This document shows, in pieces, positions 36,484 to 45,400 of a stretch of 64,000 nucleotides of DNA. A program made the translations under genes and the position numbers. Every line of letters begins with the position of its first letter. Within the stretch, counting starts at the first letter, position 1. A model generated the notes under the pieces. It searched no databases, was not told the origin of the DNA, and worked only from the letters and a program-made list of their open reading frames with translations. The stretch comes from an uncultured Pseudomonas sp. (GTDB lineage Bacteria > Pseudomonadota > Gammaproteobacteria > Pseudomonadales > Pseudomonadaceae). The DNA lies in assembly GCF_943846705.1 (NCBI RefSeq), contig NZ_OX044366.1, positions 3,968,001 to 4,032,000 of the forward strand. The letters run 5' to 3'.

Positions 36484-36618
36484 TCCCCTAATATTTCGGC
36501 CGCCCCTGGCCAGACTGCCCGAGGCAAAGTTCAGGCCTTGGGGTCGACCAAGGCAGTGTACATGCGCCAGTTGGAGCGTCTTTAGCGCGGCGAGTTGCCT
36601 TATACCGACAGGCGGACG

Positions 36619-38763
36619 CTAACTGATTTCCCGGCGAAATGGCGGCAAGGCATTAAGAATTGATTTGCCGTAGCGCTGAGTGATTACACGGCGATCCAGC
36701 AAGGTAATAATTCCGCGATCCGCCTCAGTGCGCAGCAGGCGGCCGCACGCCTGCACCAGGCGCAGCGACGCATCCGGTACGGCAATTTCCATAAAGGGGT
36801 TGCCGCCGCGCGCTTCGATCCACTCGGCCAGGGCCGCCTCGACAGGATCGTCCGGAACAGCAAAGGGGATTTTGGCAATCACCACATGTTCGCAGTAGGC
36901 GCCCGGTAGATCGACACCCTCGGCAAAACTGGCCAGGCCAAACAGCACGCTTTCCTCACCGCTATCGACCCGAGCCTTGTGCTTGTTCAGGGTTTCCTGC
37001 TTGGACAGGTTGCCTTGAATAAATACCCGCTTGCGCCAGTCACGCTCCAGACCTTCGAAGACGTCCTGCATTTGCTTGCGCGAGGAAAACAGCACCAAGG
37101 TGCCGCGCGAGCCCTCAACCAGACCGGGCAAATCTCGGATAATCGCCGCCGTATGCGCCACCGCATCCCGCGGATCAGCATTCAGGTTGGGCACCCGCAG
37201 CACACCAGCATCGGCATGATGAAAAGGGCTAGGCACCACGGTGCTAACCGCCACGTTCGGCAAACCGGCGCGCATGCGGTAGCGATCAAAGGTGCCCAGC
37301 GCCGTCAACGTCGCCGAGGTCACCAGCGCGCCATAGGCCACATTCCACAAGTTACGCCGCAGGGTTTCGGCGGCCAGGATTGGGCTGGCGTTGACCTCGA
37401 TATCGAACAACGCGCCGCTATCGGCCAGAGTCAGCCAGCGCGCCATCGGCGGACTGGTCTCCGGGTCTTCGGCGGTAAAGGCCAGCCACAACTCCCAACT
37501 GCCCTGAGCACGCGCCAGCAGGCTGCCAAACAACGGGTACCACTCCTCGGCCTGGTGGCTGGCGATGCCAATAGTGGCCTCGCCATCCATGGCTTCCTTG
37601 AGCTTTTCGGTCACCCCGGTAAACAGCTCGGTCAGCTTGGAAAAACCCTTCTTCAACTCCACGCCCAGCTCGACCAAGTGCGACGGCACCAGCCCGCCGA
37701 CAAAGCGATGACGTGGGCGCTCCCGGCCCTGCATGTCTTCGCCCGGCTTGAAGTCGGCCACCTGCTCACACGCGGCGAACATAAACTGCTGATGGGTTTT
37801 GATCTCCCGCGCCAGCTCCGGCACCTGCTCGATCAAACGACCTAAGTCACCCGGCAACGGATGCTGGGCGAGCAGCTTGGTGAGATTTTTGGCGGTCTGC
37901 TCCAGCCAGTCAGCGGTCGAACGCAGCCGGGTGAAATGGGCGAAATGACCGATGGCCTTGTCCGGCAGGTGATGGCCCTCGTCAAACACATAGAGGGTGT
38001 CACGCGGATCCGGCAATACCGCGCCGCCGCCCAGGGCCAGGTCTGCGAGGACCATGTCATGGTTGGTGACGATGACATCGACCTTGCCCATGCCTTCGCG
38101 CGTTTTGTAAAAAGCACACTGCTGGAAGTTCGGACAATGGCGGCTGGTGCACTGACTGTGATCGGTGGTCAGCTGCGACCAGCGCGCGTCTTCCAGTTCT
38201 TCCGGCCAGCTGTCGCGGTCACCGTCCCACTTGTTGCCGGCAAGCTTCTCGATCATCGCGGTAAACAGCTTCTGACTCTGCTCATCCACATCGATCTTGA
38301 AGCCTTCCTCTTCGAACAGCTGAGCGGTGGCGCTTTGCGCCTGGCCTTCCTGCAGCAGCATATCCAGCTTGGACAGGCACAGGTAACGGCCGCGCCCCTT
38401 GGCCAGGGCGAAGCTGAAGTTGAGACCACTGTTGCGCATCAGGTCCGGCAAATCTTTGTGCACGATCTGCTCTTGCAGTGCCACGGTGGCCGTGGCGATC
38501 ACCAACCGCTTGCCTGCGGCCTTAGCCGTGGGAATCGCGGCCATGCTATAGGCCACGGTTTTACCGGTACCGGTACCGGCCTCAACCGCCACAACAGCAG
38601 GCTCACCGACGCGCCGCCCTTCTTCATCAACTTCAATGGCGCCAAGCACCTTGGCAATTTCGGCAATCATCAGGCGCTGGCCATAGCGCGGTTTAAGCGA
38701 CTTGGCCTCGAGAAAACGGGAGTAGGCGCCCTGGATCTGGGACTTGAGTTCGGTACTGAGCAT
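36619..38763 (-). CDS. dinG: ATP-dependent DNA helicase DinG
   Basis: A 714-residue XPD-like superfamily 2 helicase. Walker A EAGTGTGKT and the DEGH box (VFDEGHHLPDKA) are clear. The four cysteines of the Fe-S domain lie between them (CTSRHCPNFQQCAFYK contributes several). Motif VI is VQACGRLLRTEADRG. ATG 38763 is chosen; the longer frame begins at 38778. DinG resolves R-loops and DNA structures that block forks. Confidence 0.9.
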   Translation of the reverse strand: MLSTELKSQIQGAYSRFLEAKSLKPRYGQRLMIAEIAKVLGAIEVDEEGRRVGEPAVVAVEAGTGTGKTVAYSMAAIPTAKAAGKRLVIATATVALQEQIVHKDLPDLMRNSGLNFSFALAKGRGRYLCLSKLDMLLQEGQAQSATAQLFEEEGFKIDVDEQSQKLFTAMIEKLAGNKWDGDRDSWPEELEDARWSQLTTDHSQCTSRHCPNFQQCAFYKTREGMGKVDVIVTNHDMVLADLALGGGAVLPDPRDTLYVFDEGHHLPDKAIGHFAHFTRLRSTADWLEQTAKNLTKLLAQHPLPGDLGRLIEQVPELAREIKTHQQFMFAACEQVADFKPGEDMQGRERPRHRFVGGLVPSHLVELGVELKKGFSKLTELFTGVTEKLKEAMDGEATIGIASHQAEEWYPLFGSLLARAQGSWELWLAFTAEDPETSPPMARWLTLADSGALFDIEVNASPILAAETLRRNLWNVAYGALVTSATLTALGTFDRYRMRAGLPNVAVSTVVPSPFHHADAGVLRVPNLNADPRDAVAHTAAIIRDLPGLVEGSRGTLVLFSSRKQMQDVFEGLERDWRKRVFIQGNLSKQETLNKHKARVDSGEESVLFGLASFAEGVDLPGAYCEHVVIAKIPFAVPDDPVEAALAEWIEARGGNPFMEIAVPDASLRLVQACGRLLRTEADRGIITLLDRRVITQRYGKSILNALPPFRREIS

Positions 38764-38930
38764 GGGGTCTTGGTGCAAAAAGCCTGGATAAATTTTCAGT
38801 GTTTGTAATCGGCGGCTATCATAGCGCGCTAATCGATCCCGCGCTGAACCGCTTAGAGCCTGTTGCTAACGCGCCATGGCCGACGCGCAGCAGGTCGCCA
38901 ATAGGTTCTTACATCCATAGGAGTGATTGC

Positions 38931-39395
38931 ATGACCCCTTACGCCTTCATCTACAGCCTGCACCTGCTCGCCGCCCTCGCCTGGGTGGGCGGTATGTTCT
39001 TCGCGTGGATGATCTTGCGCCCGGCAGCCGTCGCCGCTCTGGAAGCCCCAGCCCGGCTAAAACTCTGGCTGGCGGTCTTCCCGCGCTTTTTCTACTGGGT
39101 ATGGGCGGCGGTGATTGTCTTGCCGGTTACCGGCGTGGGCATGCTGCACCTGCGCTTTAGCGGCTTCGATGCCGCGCCACGCTATGTGCACATCATGATG
39201 GGGCTGTATATCGCGATGCTGGCGCTGTTTCTGCGGATACAGGCACTGCAACTGCCAGAATTGCGCCGCGCCGTAACAGCAGAGGACTGGCCGAGTGGCG
39301 GTGCGGTGCTTGCACGCATTCGTCGGCTAGTCGGCATCAACCTGCTGCTGGGATTACTGGTGGTGGTAATCGCTGGCGCTCGCCCTTCGTTCTAA
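38931..39395 (+). CDS. CopD-family membrane protein
   Basis: A 154-residue protein with four membrane helices. IYSLHLLAALAWVGGMFFAWMIL opens it, as in CopD-like domain proteins, with His10 and a His in the RYVHIMMGLY helix that could bind heme or copper. ATG 38931 with TAGGAG upstream is chosen; the longer frame from 38799 has no signal. It is divergent from dinG. Copper transport is a family guess only. Confidence 0.75.
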   Translation: MTPYAFIYSLHLLAALAWVGGMFFAWMILRPAAVAALEAPARLKLWLAVFPRFFYWVWAAVIVLPVTGVGMLHLRFSGFDAAPRYVHIMMGLYIAMLALFLRIQALQLPELRRAVTAEDWPSGGAVLARIRRLVGINLLLGLLVVVIAGARPSF

Positions 39396-39446
39396 CGCGG
39401 CCCAGCTAACTGCAGTCAGAGGGCCGCGGTTAGCTGGGCAGAGCGA

Positions 39447-40208
39447 TTAGAACCGCACAACATTCAGCGCACCGGCCGGGCCGGCCTCACCAGCACGTCC
39501 TGCCTGCCCGGGCTTACCGTCACGAGCACCGTCGGTGCTGTACACCCAACAGCCCTTGCTCATGCCACCTTGGCCAGCAGCACCCGGCGCCCCCGGTTGA
39601 CCGCCACTACCGCCGTCCACACGCACCTGCAACTGCTCAACCGGGAAACCCTGCGGCACTTCCAAGCGGACCTGGGCACCGGCGGCTCCCGGCTGGCCGT
39701 CACCACCATCCAAACCATCATGGCCGCCACTGGCCTCACCCCATGTGCAGCCACCTGGCTTACCATCCGCCCCGGCAAGGCCGGCATAACCAGGCGCACC
39801 CGCACCGCCGCGGGCATCCAGGATCAGACTCTCCACGGTCACGACCTGCAAGCGCACACTCAGGTCGCGCCCCGGCAGTGCGGGGGTTTCCGCGCCGCCC
39901 TGGGCACCACGCGCACTGATCTGCGCACCACTGGCAATCTCGGCATTTGCCACTTCGAGGCGCAGCGCCTGCTCACTCGGGGCTATCGCCAGACGCGCTT
40001 CGCGCCCTAAACGCAGCTGCGCCACGCGAATTTCGGTCAATCCTGCAGGAATCAACAAGGTGCCGTGGTCGGCGATTTCCAGACGATCCAGCAGCAACAC
40101 ACTGGTATTGCTCGGCAGTCGCATAAAGGCATGGGAGTCGACTTCAATCACCGCCTGGGCCAACACCAGGGGGCTAAACAGTGCAGTGAGAGCGAGTAAC
40201 TTACGCAT
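39447..40208 (-). CDS. Secreted protein with collagen-like Gly-X-Y stretches
   Basis: A 253-residue protein with a signal peptide (MRKLLALTALFSPLVLAQA). The first about 110 residues have a beta-helix-like pattern. Two glycine-rich regions follow, with imperfect Gly-X-Y repeats (GYAGLAGADGKPGG; GQPGAPGAAGQGG; GKPGQAGRAGEAGPAG) and one Cys each. Probably exported to periplasm or surface. Its end and the start of the DUF1145 gene overlap by 8 bp, so the two are co-transcribed. The function is unknown. Confidence 0.65.
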   Translation of the reverse strand: MRKLLALTALFSPLVLAQAVIEVDSHAFMRLPSNTSVLLLDRLEIADHGTLLIPAGLTEIRVAQLRLGREARLAIAPSEQALRLEVANAEIASGAQISARGAQGGAETPALPGRDLSVRLQVVTVESLILDARGGAGAPGYAGLAGADGKPGGCTWGEASGGHDGLDGGDGQPGAAGAQVRLEVPQGFPVEQLQVRVDGGSGGQPGAPGAAGQGGMSKGCWVYSTDGARDGKPGQAGRAGEAGPAGALNVVRF

Positions 40209-40515
40209 TTCCGGCCTCCATCTGCAGTGTTTCCTGTGGCTCGGCGGCAGTCACCGCCGCTTGCTCAACTGGCAAACCCAGCAACTGGAAAATCCCGAAC
40301 AACATGACCTGCATACGCTCCTGAGCCGGCTTGGGGCAAGCGGCAATACGCGCATTAAAAAACCACAGTTCCAGTGCATGAATCAGCAGAATCAAAGCGC
40401 CCGCAGCGTTCAACAACAGTGCAAAAGGCTGTGCGAAAGGTTGCAGCAGGTTCGCCAGTACGACGCCCCAAAATAATGCCGTCAGGCCCTTTGCTACAGT
40501 CAGAAATGCTTTCAT
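40201..40515 (-). CDS. DUF1145-type membrane protein
   Basis: A 104-residue protein with three hydrophobic helices (about 5-22, 32-50 and 71-82). The pattern GLTALFWGVVLANLLQPFAQPF and HALELWFFN matches DUF1145 proteins. It lies upstream of and overlaps the collagen-like gene. The function is unknown. Confidence 0.72.
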   Translation of the reverse strand: MKAFLTVAKGLTALFWGVVLANLLQPFAQPFALLLNAAGALILLIHALELWFFNARIAACPKPAQERMQVMLFGIFQLLGLPVEQAAVTAAEPQETLQMEAGNA

Positions 40516-40702
40516 ACCCGCCCCTGGCAGTTTTTATTTCGCTGCACCATATCTGCTTTAGGGGTGTGCTGCCAGAGACCAGTAAAAACCATGAAGGCTG
40601 AATGCCCTCATAGCTTTACTGGGTTGAGACTGCCTTCTTGTAAGCAGGCCGCGCGAACCAACTCAGCGGAATTCGCAGTGACCAACTAGCCCGTCACCTC
40701 AA

Positions 40703-41434
40703 TTATGGCTGCGCTTCAACCTCCGCTTCGACGCGGCGATTGATCGCTCGCCCGGACTCGCTTTGATTATCTGCAACCGGCCGCGACTCACCATAGCCAA
40801 CCGATGAAACCCTGTTGCTATCGATACCATGCTGGTTGACCAGCACATCACGCACCGCATTGGCACGGCGCTCGGATAGCCCCTGGTTATACGCTTCACT
40901 GCCAATGGCGTCGGTATGACCTTCAACGGTCGTGGTGGTTTGCGGGTACTGTTTCATAAAGTCGGCAAGGCTTTTGATATCCGCCTGACTGCCTTCTTTA
41001 ACATTGGACTTGTTGAAATCGAATTTCACATCCAGCTCTACCCGCACCGGCTCCACAACCTCGACGGGCTCTGCTGCGGCAGGCGTACTGGCATATTCTT
41101 TAATCGGACAGCCGTTGTTATGCACCGGCGTATTAAGAGGCGTTCCTGGGCAACGGTCACGACGATCAAACACACCGTCGTCGTCTTCGTCGCCATCTTG
41201 GGCGTAGCAAATCAGCGAGCCAATGACCGCACCGGCCAAGGCACCACCTGCTGCCCATGTAGAACTTTCGATTGCGCCCAAACCAGCACCGGTCAGACCG
41301 CCAATTGCACTGCACAGGGGCCAGTTCCCTTGGTTGAGCGGCGCACCTCCTGTACTGGAAGTACTCACGCAACCTGAAAGAACACTGCTGACCAAGAGAA
41401 CGGGGGCTAGCCCCATCATGGATCTAACTCTCAT
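40703..41434 (-). CDS. OmpA-family lipoprotein with type-3-like calcium repeat
   Basis: A 243-residue lipoprotein (lipobox VLSGC). The N-terminal part has a Gly/Ala zipper (GGLTGAGLGAIESSTWAAGG), then an Asp-rich DGDEDDDGVFDRRDRCPGTP segment like a thrombospondin type-3 repeat. A C-terminal OmpA domain carries VEGHTDAIGSEAYNQGLSERRA and NRRVEAEVE. Start 41434 has AGGAG upstream. It is a paralogue of the next gene upstream. Confidence 0.87.
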   Translation of the reverse strand: MRVRSMMGLAPVLLVSSVLSGCVSTSSTGGAPLNQGNWPLCSAIGGLTGAGLGAIESSTWAAGGALAGAVIGSLICYAQDGDEDDDGVFDRRDRCPGTPLNTPVHNNGCPIKEYASTPAAAEPVEVVEPVRVELDVKFDFNKSNVKEGSQADIKSLADFMKQYPQTTTTVEGHTDAIGSEAYNQGLSERRANAVRDVLVNQHGIDSNRVSSVGYGESRPVADNQSESGRAINRRVEAEVEAQP

Positions 41435-41558
41435 GGTACGAATCTCCTGTATTGCCGGCTACAGCCGGTACATAGGAGTAAAGACCTACCCATAGAACTG
41501 CACAAGCCAGGCCCTAAGGGTCTGGCTTGTTTTCTGCCGAAAGCCTTGAATCAGGCAA

Positions 41559-42188
41559 TCAAGGACGCGCTTCTACTTCTGCTTCTACGCGGCGGTTGAC
41601 GGCGCGACCGTCAGCACTGGCGTTGTCCGCTACCGGACGAGTTTCGCCATAGCCCACTGCATTAACGCGCTCACCGCCTACGCCATACTGGTTAACCAGC
41701 ACATCACGCACGGCATTCGCGCGCCGCTCAGACAGGGTCTGGTTGTATGCGTCGCTACCCACGGAGTCAGTGTGTCCTTCAACCACGGTGGTGGTTTGCG
41801 GGTATTGGGTCAGGAAGTCAGCCAGGTTCTTGATGTCACCATAGCTTTCAGGCTTCACCTGAGCCTTGTCGAAGTCGAACTTGACATCCAACTCAACACG
41901 CACGGCCTCAGCGGGTTCAGCCATGGCCACTGGCTCTTCCATAACCTCTTCCACCATCACAACCTGCTCTTCGCCGGCGCCGTGCACCCAGCAATAAGCA
42001 GCCGCCATACCGGCACCAACGAGTGCGCCGCCACCAGCCCAAGTAGAACTTTCAATAGCGCCCAGAGCTGCACCGCCCACACCGCCAATCGCGGCACAGG
42101 TTGGCCAATCAGTTTTCTGCACGCCGGCACAACCGGTTAATAAGGTACTCGCGACAATCAGGGGTAATGCTTTCCTGGTGATGCTCAT
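41559..42188 (-). CDS. OmpA-family lipoprotein, paralogue
   Basis: A 209-residue lipoprotein (lipobox LLTGC). It shares with its downstream neighbour the segment LGAIESSTWAGGGAL and nearly the whole OmpA domain (VEGHTDSVGSDAYNQTLSERRANAVRDVL). It lacks the Asp-rich repeat and has a Val/Met/Glu-rich stretch instead. ATG 42188 gives a proper signal peptide. The pair arose by tandem duplication. Both should tie the outer membrane to peptidoglycan. Confidence 0.87.
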   Translation of the reverse strand: MSITRKALPLIVASTLLTGCAGVQKTDWPTCAAIGGVGGAALGAIESSTWAGGGALVGAGMAAAYCWVHGAGEEQVVMVEEVMEEPVAMAEPAEAVRVELDVKFDFDKAQVKPESYGDIKNLADFLTQYPQTTTVVEGHTDSVGSDAYNQTLSERRANAVRDVLVNQYGVGGERVNAVGYGETRPVADNASADGRAVNRRVEAEVEARP

Positions 42189-42352
42189 ATGTAAGTCTCC
42201 TATTGGTAAATCGGTAAAAACCGATACTGACAAAGTAAAGACGCCAGTAACAAAATATGCCAGAGAATATACAAACACATTAGTAGCACGATCGGCACTA
42301 GGCTGCTGTGCCACTGCACGTTAGTCTTCGCTTACTAAAGTGAGGATGTGCC

Positions 42353-42850
42353 ATGCCTGCAACCCCTTCATCCCGGACACCGCAACAAGCCCTTGCCGCA
42401 CTATTGGCGCGCTACACGCCAACACGCCTACTGCTAGTCGGAAGCCAAGAATTACCTGCGATTGATGCCTTTAGCCAAGCCCATCCAGACTGCCATATCA
42501 CCTACACCGAGGCCGGAGCCCTACCCAGCGAAGTAGCCGCACAACGTTTCGATCTAGCGCTGATTGTCGATTGCCTTGAGCATCTGCCGAAACGGGCAGG
42601 GCTGGAATTACTCGGTGGTATTCGCAACTTGAATGCCAGCCGCATGGCCGTGCTGGTCGACCTGCAAGCCTGTGATTGGCAAGAAACAGACTTTTTCGCC
42701 CTGGCCCTGCAGGCCAGTGAGAACTTCCAGCGCGATCAGCAGACACTCAACTTATTCACTTATGACCTGCTCGATTACAAGCAAGTACCTGACTGGCTAA
42801 ATGCCAAGTTTTGGGCCAACCCGGAAAATTTCGGTAAGTACTGGTGGTAA
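42353..42850 (+). CDS. DUF6231-type conserved protein
   Basis: A 165-residue soluble protein. The pattern [16 protein letters not shown], then [29 protein letters not shown] looks like a Rossmann-type methyltransferase fold without a clear SAM-binding glycine motif. The C-terminus [12 protein letters not shown] is conserved in Pseudomonas as I recall. It is followed after 4 bp by the YchJ-like gene, so the two form an operon. The function is unknown. Confidence 0.65.
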   Translation: MPATPSSRTPQQALAALLARYTPTRLLLVGSQELPAIDAFSQAHPDCHITYTEAGALPSEVAAQRFDLALIVDCLEHLPKRAGLELLGGIRNLNASRMAVLVDLQACDWQETDFFALALQASENFQRDQQTLNLFTYDLLDYKQVPDWLNAKFWANPENFGKYWW

Positions 42851-42854
42851 ATCA

Positions 42855-43325
42855 ATGAACAGCACTGCCTGCCCCTGCGGCAGCGGCCAACTGCTAACAC
42901 TTTGCTGCGGCCGCTATCACGCTGGCACTGCGCCAGCCAGCGCCGAAGCCTTGATGCGCTCACGCTACAGTGCCTACGCCCTTGGGCTGGTCGACTATTT
43001 AGTGCGCAGTACCCTGCCGGCCCAGCAAGCCGGTCTCGACCAAGAGGCCATCCAAACCTGGAGTTTGCGCAGCACCTGGCTTGGGCTTGAAGTACATGAG
43101 GCCCAACTAATCGAGGGCGAACCCCAGCACGCTTACGTCACCTTTACCGCGCACTGGCGTGACGACGGCGGCGAACACAGCCATCGCGAACGCTCGGCAT
43201 TCGTGCGCAATAACGGTAACTGGTACTTCATTGATCCTACTGTTGAGACCAAGCTCGGCCGTAATGATCCATGCCCTTGCAGCAGCGGGCTGAAGTTCAA
43301 AAAATGCTGTGCCAGCTATTTTTGA
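42855..43325 (+). CDS. YchJ-family protein with two SEC-C motifs
   Basis: A 156-residue protein. An N-terminal SEC-C zinc motif ([16 protein letters not shown]) is followed by the central YchJ (NTF2-like) domain with [19 protein letters not shown]-terminal SEC-C motif ([16 protein letters not shown]) closes it. SEC-C motifs bind zinc and in SecA bind SecB and ribosomes. ATG 42855 is chosen; the longer frame overlaps the preceding gene. Confidence 0.88.
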   Translation: MNSTACPCGSGQLLTLCCGRYHAGTAPASAEALMRSRYSAYALGLVDYLVRSTLPAQQAGLDQEAIQTWSLRSTWLGLEVHEAQLIEGEPQHAYVTFTAHWRDDGGEHSHRERSAFVRNNGNWYFIDPTVETKLGRNDPCPCSSGLKFKKCCASYF

Positions 43326-43386
43326 TAGCGCTGAGAGACTCACTCACGCAGAGGGCAACCAACCGCTGCGCCCTGCGCCACTCAGG

Positions 43387-43974
43387 TTAATCCTGCAATT
43401 TCAGATGAGAGATATCAGGCGGTGGCCCGGCAGGGGCTTTTTTCGCCTCCCCCATATCACTGCCAGGTGGTGCCAGGCTGAACTGCGACAGATCCAGCTC
43501 GGGAGCCGCTGCCTGCGGCTTACCATCCTGCACATCATCGCCCAGCGGCGCGATGCCAAAATCCGGGGCATCCACATCAGCAAACGCGGCCATGTACTCA
43601 TCACGCGGGGTTACCTGCAAGCGCCCGCCAGGCGTGCTGGTGCCTGCGGCCTCAGCAGGCCGAGCATCCGCGACATCGGCAGTGACAGCGGCGGAGAGCG
43701 GAGATGCGCCAGGCGGGGCGGCCAACTCTATCTCTTCGATTTCATCGTCAATGCAGGTCACTTCAACCACGGCACCGGCGCGCTCTAGCGTCGAGCGATA
43801 TTTCTCCGCTCCAGCCGCATCCAAGTTGCTCTTGATTACGATGCGCCGCCCGGAAAACAACAACGCCAAGCGCTGCTCATCGGCCTGAAACAGCTTAGCC
43901 AGGTTGGCTTTCACCAACTCCAGCTGAGCCCCCGAAACCAATTGCGCACTGAAGGCAATTTCGTAGCGAGCCAT
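43387..43974 (-). CDS. Conserved Pseudomonas protein, unknown
   Basis: A 195-residue protein. Residues 1-70 form a compact alpha/beta domain (ARYEIAFSAQLVSGAQLELVKANLAKLF and LLFSGRRIVIKSNLDAAGAEKYR). This pattern resembles the small ribosomal L7/L12-like domain seen in some bacterial membrane proteins. The rest is a low-complexity Ala/Pro/Asp linker and DISHLKLQD at the end. ATG 43974 is preferred over 43980 on Shine-Dalgarno spacing. The function is unknown. Confidence 0.65.
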   Translation of the reverse strand: MARYEIAFSAQLVSGAQLELVKANLAKLFQADEQRLALLFSGRRIVIKSNLDAAGAEKYRSTLERAGAVVEVTCIDDEIEEIELAAPPGASPLSAAVTADVADARPAEAAGTSTPGGRLQVTPRDEYMAAFADVDAPDFGIAPLGDDVQDGKPQAAAPELDLSQFSLAPPGSDMGEAKKAPAGPPPDISHLKLQD

Positions 43975-44086
43975 GGTCATACTCCTGTCCTATTCGCAGC
44001 TCAGTATGGCGCAGGTTTTTTTACCGCCACAACAGGTGGCAGCCAAGCGCTTGCTTGTTACACTGGTGCGTCATTCGGAGTATGCA

Positions 44087-44584
44087 ATGTTTTCTCAGGC
44101 GCAAACGATAAGAACACTCAGCCTATTGCTATTTTTTGGCCTTTTTACTGGTCTCAGCGGTTGCTCCTCTTGGTCATCAGGCGAGTTTAAAGATCCTGAA
44201 GTCCGCTTGGTCAACGTCGACGTGGTCAAGGCCAAGCTGCTGGAGCAGCACTTCATGCTGCGCTTTCGCATCGACAACCCCAATAATTTCAGCCTGCCGG
44301 TGCGCGGGCTGGACTACGTGGTGCATTTAAATCAGGTAAAACTGGCTGAAGGTGAATCGAACGCCTCCTTCACCGTGCCTGCTCATGGCCATTACAGCTT
44401 CAACGTTCCGGTACGCACCAATCTCTGGCGACACCTGCGAAAAATCGTCAAAGCCCTGGAAAAACCTGAAGAGCCCATACCCTATCGCTTGCAAGGCGCG
44501 GTCAAAACCGGCTGGTTGTTCGGACGGAGCGTGCACATGTCGCGCAATGGCGAGATAATTCCCGGCGATTACCTCCAGGAGTAG
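44087..44584 (+). CDS. LEA14-like lipoprotein (LEA type 2 family)
   Basis: A 165-residue lipoprotein with lipobox GLSGC (about Cys26). The following single beta-sandwich has [31 protein letters not shown], typical of LEA type 2 (water stress and hypersensitive response) domains. It is probably in the periplasm or on the outer membrane. ATG 44087 is chosen; the longer frame to 43973 has no signal. It is followed after 5 bp by the SEC-C gene. Confidence 0.8.
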   Translation: MFSQAQTIRTLSLLLFFGLFTGLSGCSSWSSGEFKDPEVRLVNVDVVKAKLLEQHFMLRFRIDNPNNFSLPVRGLDYVVHLNQVKLAEGESNASFTVPAHGHYSFNVPVRTNLWRHLRKIVKALEKPEEPIPYRLQGAVKTGWLFGRSVHMSRNGEIIPGDYLQE

Positions 44585-44589
44585 CTCGC

Positions 44590-44799
44590 ATGACCCAGCA
44601 AGATCACGTTCACGGCCCTGACTGCAACCACGACCACGCTCATAGCCACGACCACAGCCATGATCATGGCCATGTACATGGGCCAGATTGTAATCACGGC
44701 CATCAAGAGCCTGTGCGCAACGCCCTGAAAGACGTTGGCCGCAACGACCCCTGCCCGTGCGGCAGCCAGAAGAAATTCAAAAAATGCCACGGCGCATAG
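44590..44799 (+). CDS. His-rich SEC-C metal-binding protein
   Basis: A 69-residue protein. The first 38 residues are a His/Asp repeat ([23 protein letters not shown] and a second GPDCNHGH), like nickel or zinc stores. The C-terminus is a SEC-C zinc motif ([17 protein letters not shown]). It may hold or deliver zinc or nickel in the cytosol, which is inference. It lies between the LEA14-like gene and the DUF2489 gene in one operon. Confidence 0.8.
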   Translation: MTQQDHVHGPDCNHDHAHSHDHSHDHGHVHGPDCNHGHQEPVRNALKDVGRNDPCPCGSQKKFKKCHGA

Positions 44800-44806
44800 G
44801 CCTGTC

Positions 44807-45268
44807 ATGAACGACCTCACCCTGCTCGCACTGAGCGCCGGTGCCGTGCTGATTAGCGCACTGGCGCTTTACGCCCTGCTGCTATGGCGCCGCGTATGGA
44901 GCAAGGAAAAAGCACAGGCCGAAGCGCTCAATACGCAACGCGAGCGAATCGCCGATGATTTACACATTCTCGCCAGCAGCTTGCTTGATGGCCAGCTGCC
45001 GCTGATCGAGGGTGCGATTCGGATCAAGGTGCTGCTGGATAACTACGACAGCAGTCTCAGTCAGAATCAGCGCTGTGAGGTTTTTCACCAGTTGTTTGCG
45101 GAAACCGCCCAAGTGCCCACCCACGCGGAGTGGAAGGCTTTGGAGAAAAGCGTGCGCCGCCAGCATGAGCAGCACTTCAGTGAGCTGGAGTTGCAGCACA
45201 AGGCAGCCGCCCGCGCTGCTGCCCGCTGGCTGCTCGATGAAGCCCTGCCAATCCGCCAAAGCGCCTGA
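44807..45268 (+). CDS. DUF2489-type membrane protein
   Basis: A 153-residue protein. One N-terminal helix (LTLLALSAGAVLISALALYALLLW) is followed by a long helical cytosolic domain with QRERIADDLHILASSLLDGQ and EGAIRIKVLLDNY, typical of DUF2489. ATG 44807 is 7 bp after the SEC-C gene. The function is unknown. Confidence 0.75.
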   Translation: MNDLTLLALSAGAVLISALALYALLLWRRVWSKEKAQAEALNTQRERIADDLHILASSLLDGQLPLIEGAIRIKVLLDNYDSSLSQNQRCEVFHQLFAETAQVPTHAEWKALEKSVRRQHEQHFSELELQHKAAARAAARWLLDEALPIRQSA

Positions 45269-45400
45269 TTTCACCCGCCATGCTCCTTGTCAGGCGCATG
45301 GCCCCTGGCTAACGTAGTACCTCCGCACCGATACGCCACCGCACTGTCCGGAAGGCGCAGAATCAACCTGATCGTTTTCCATCCGCAAGGAGCTTGCTGC

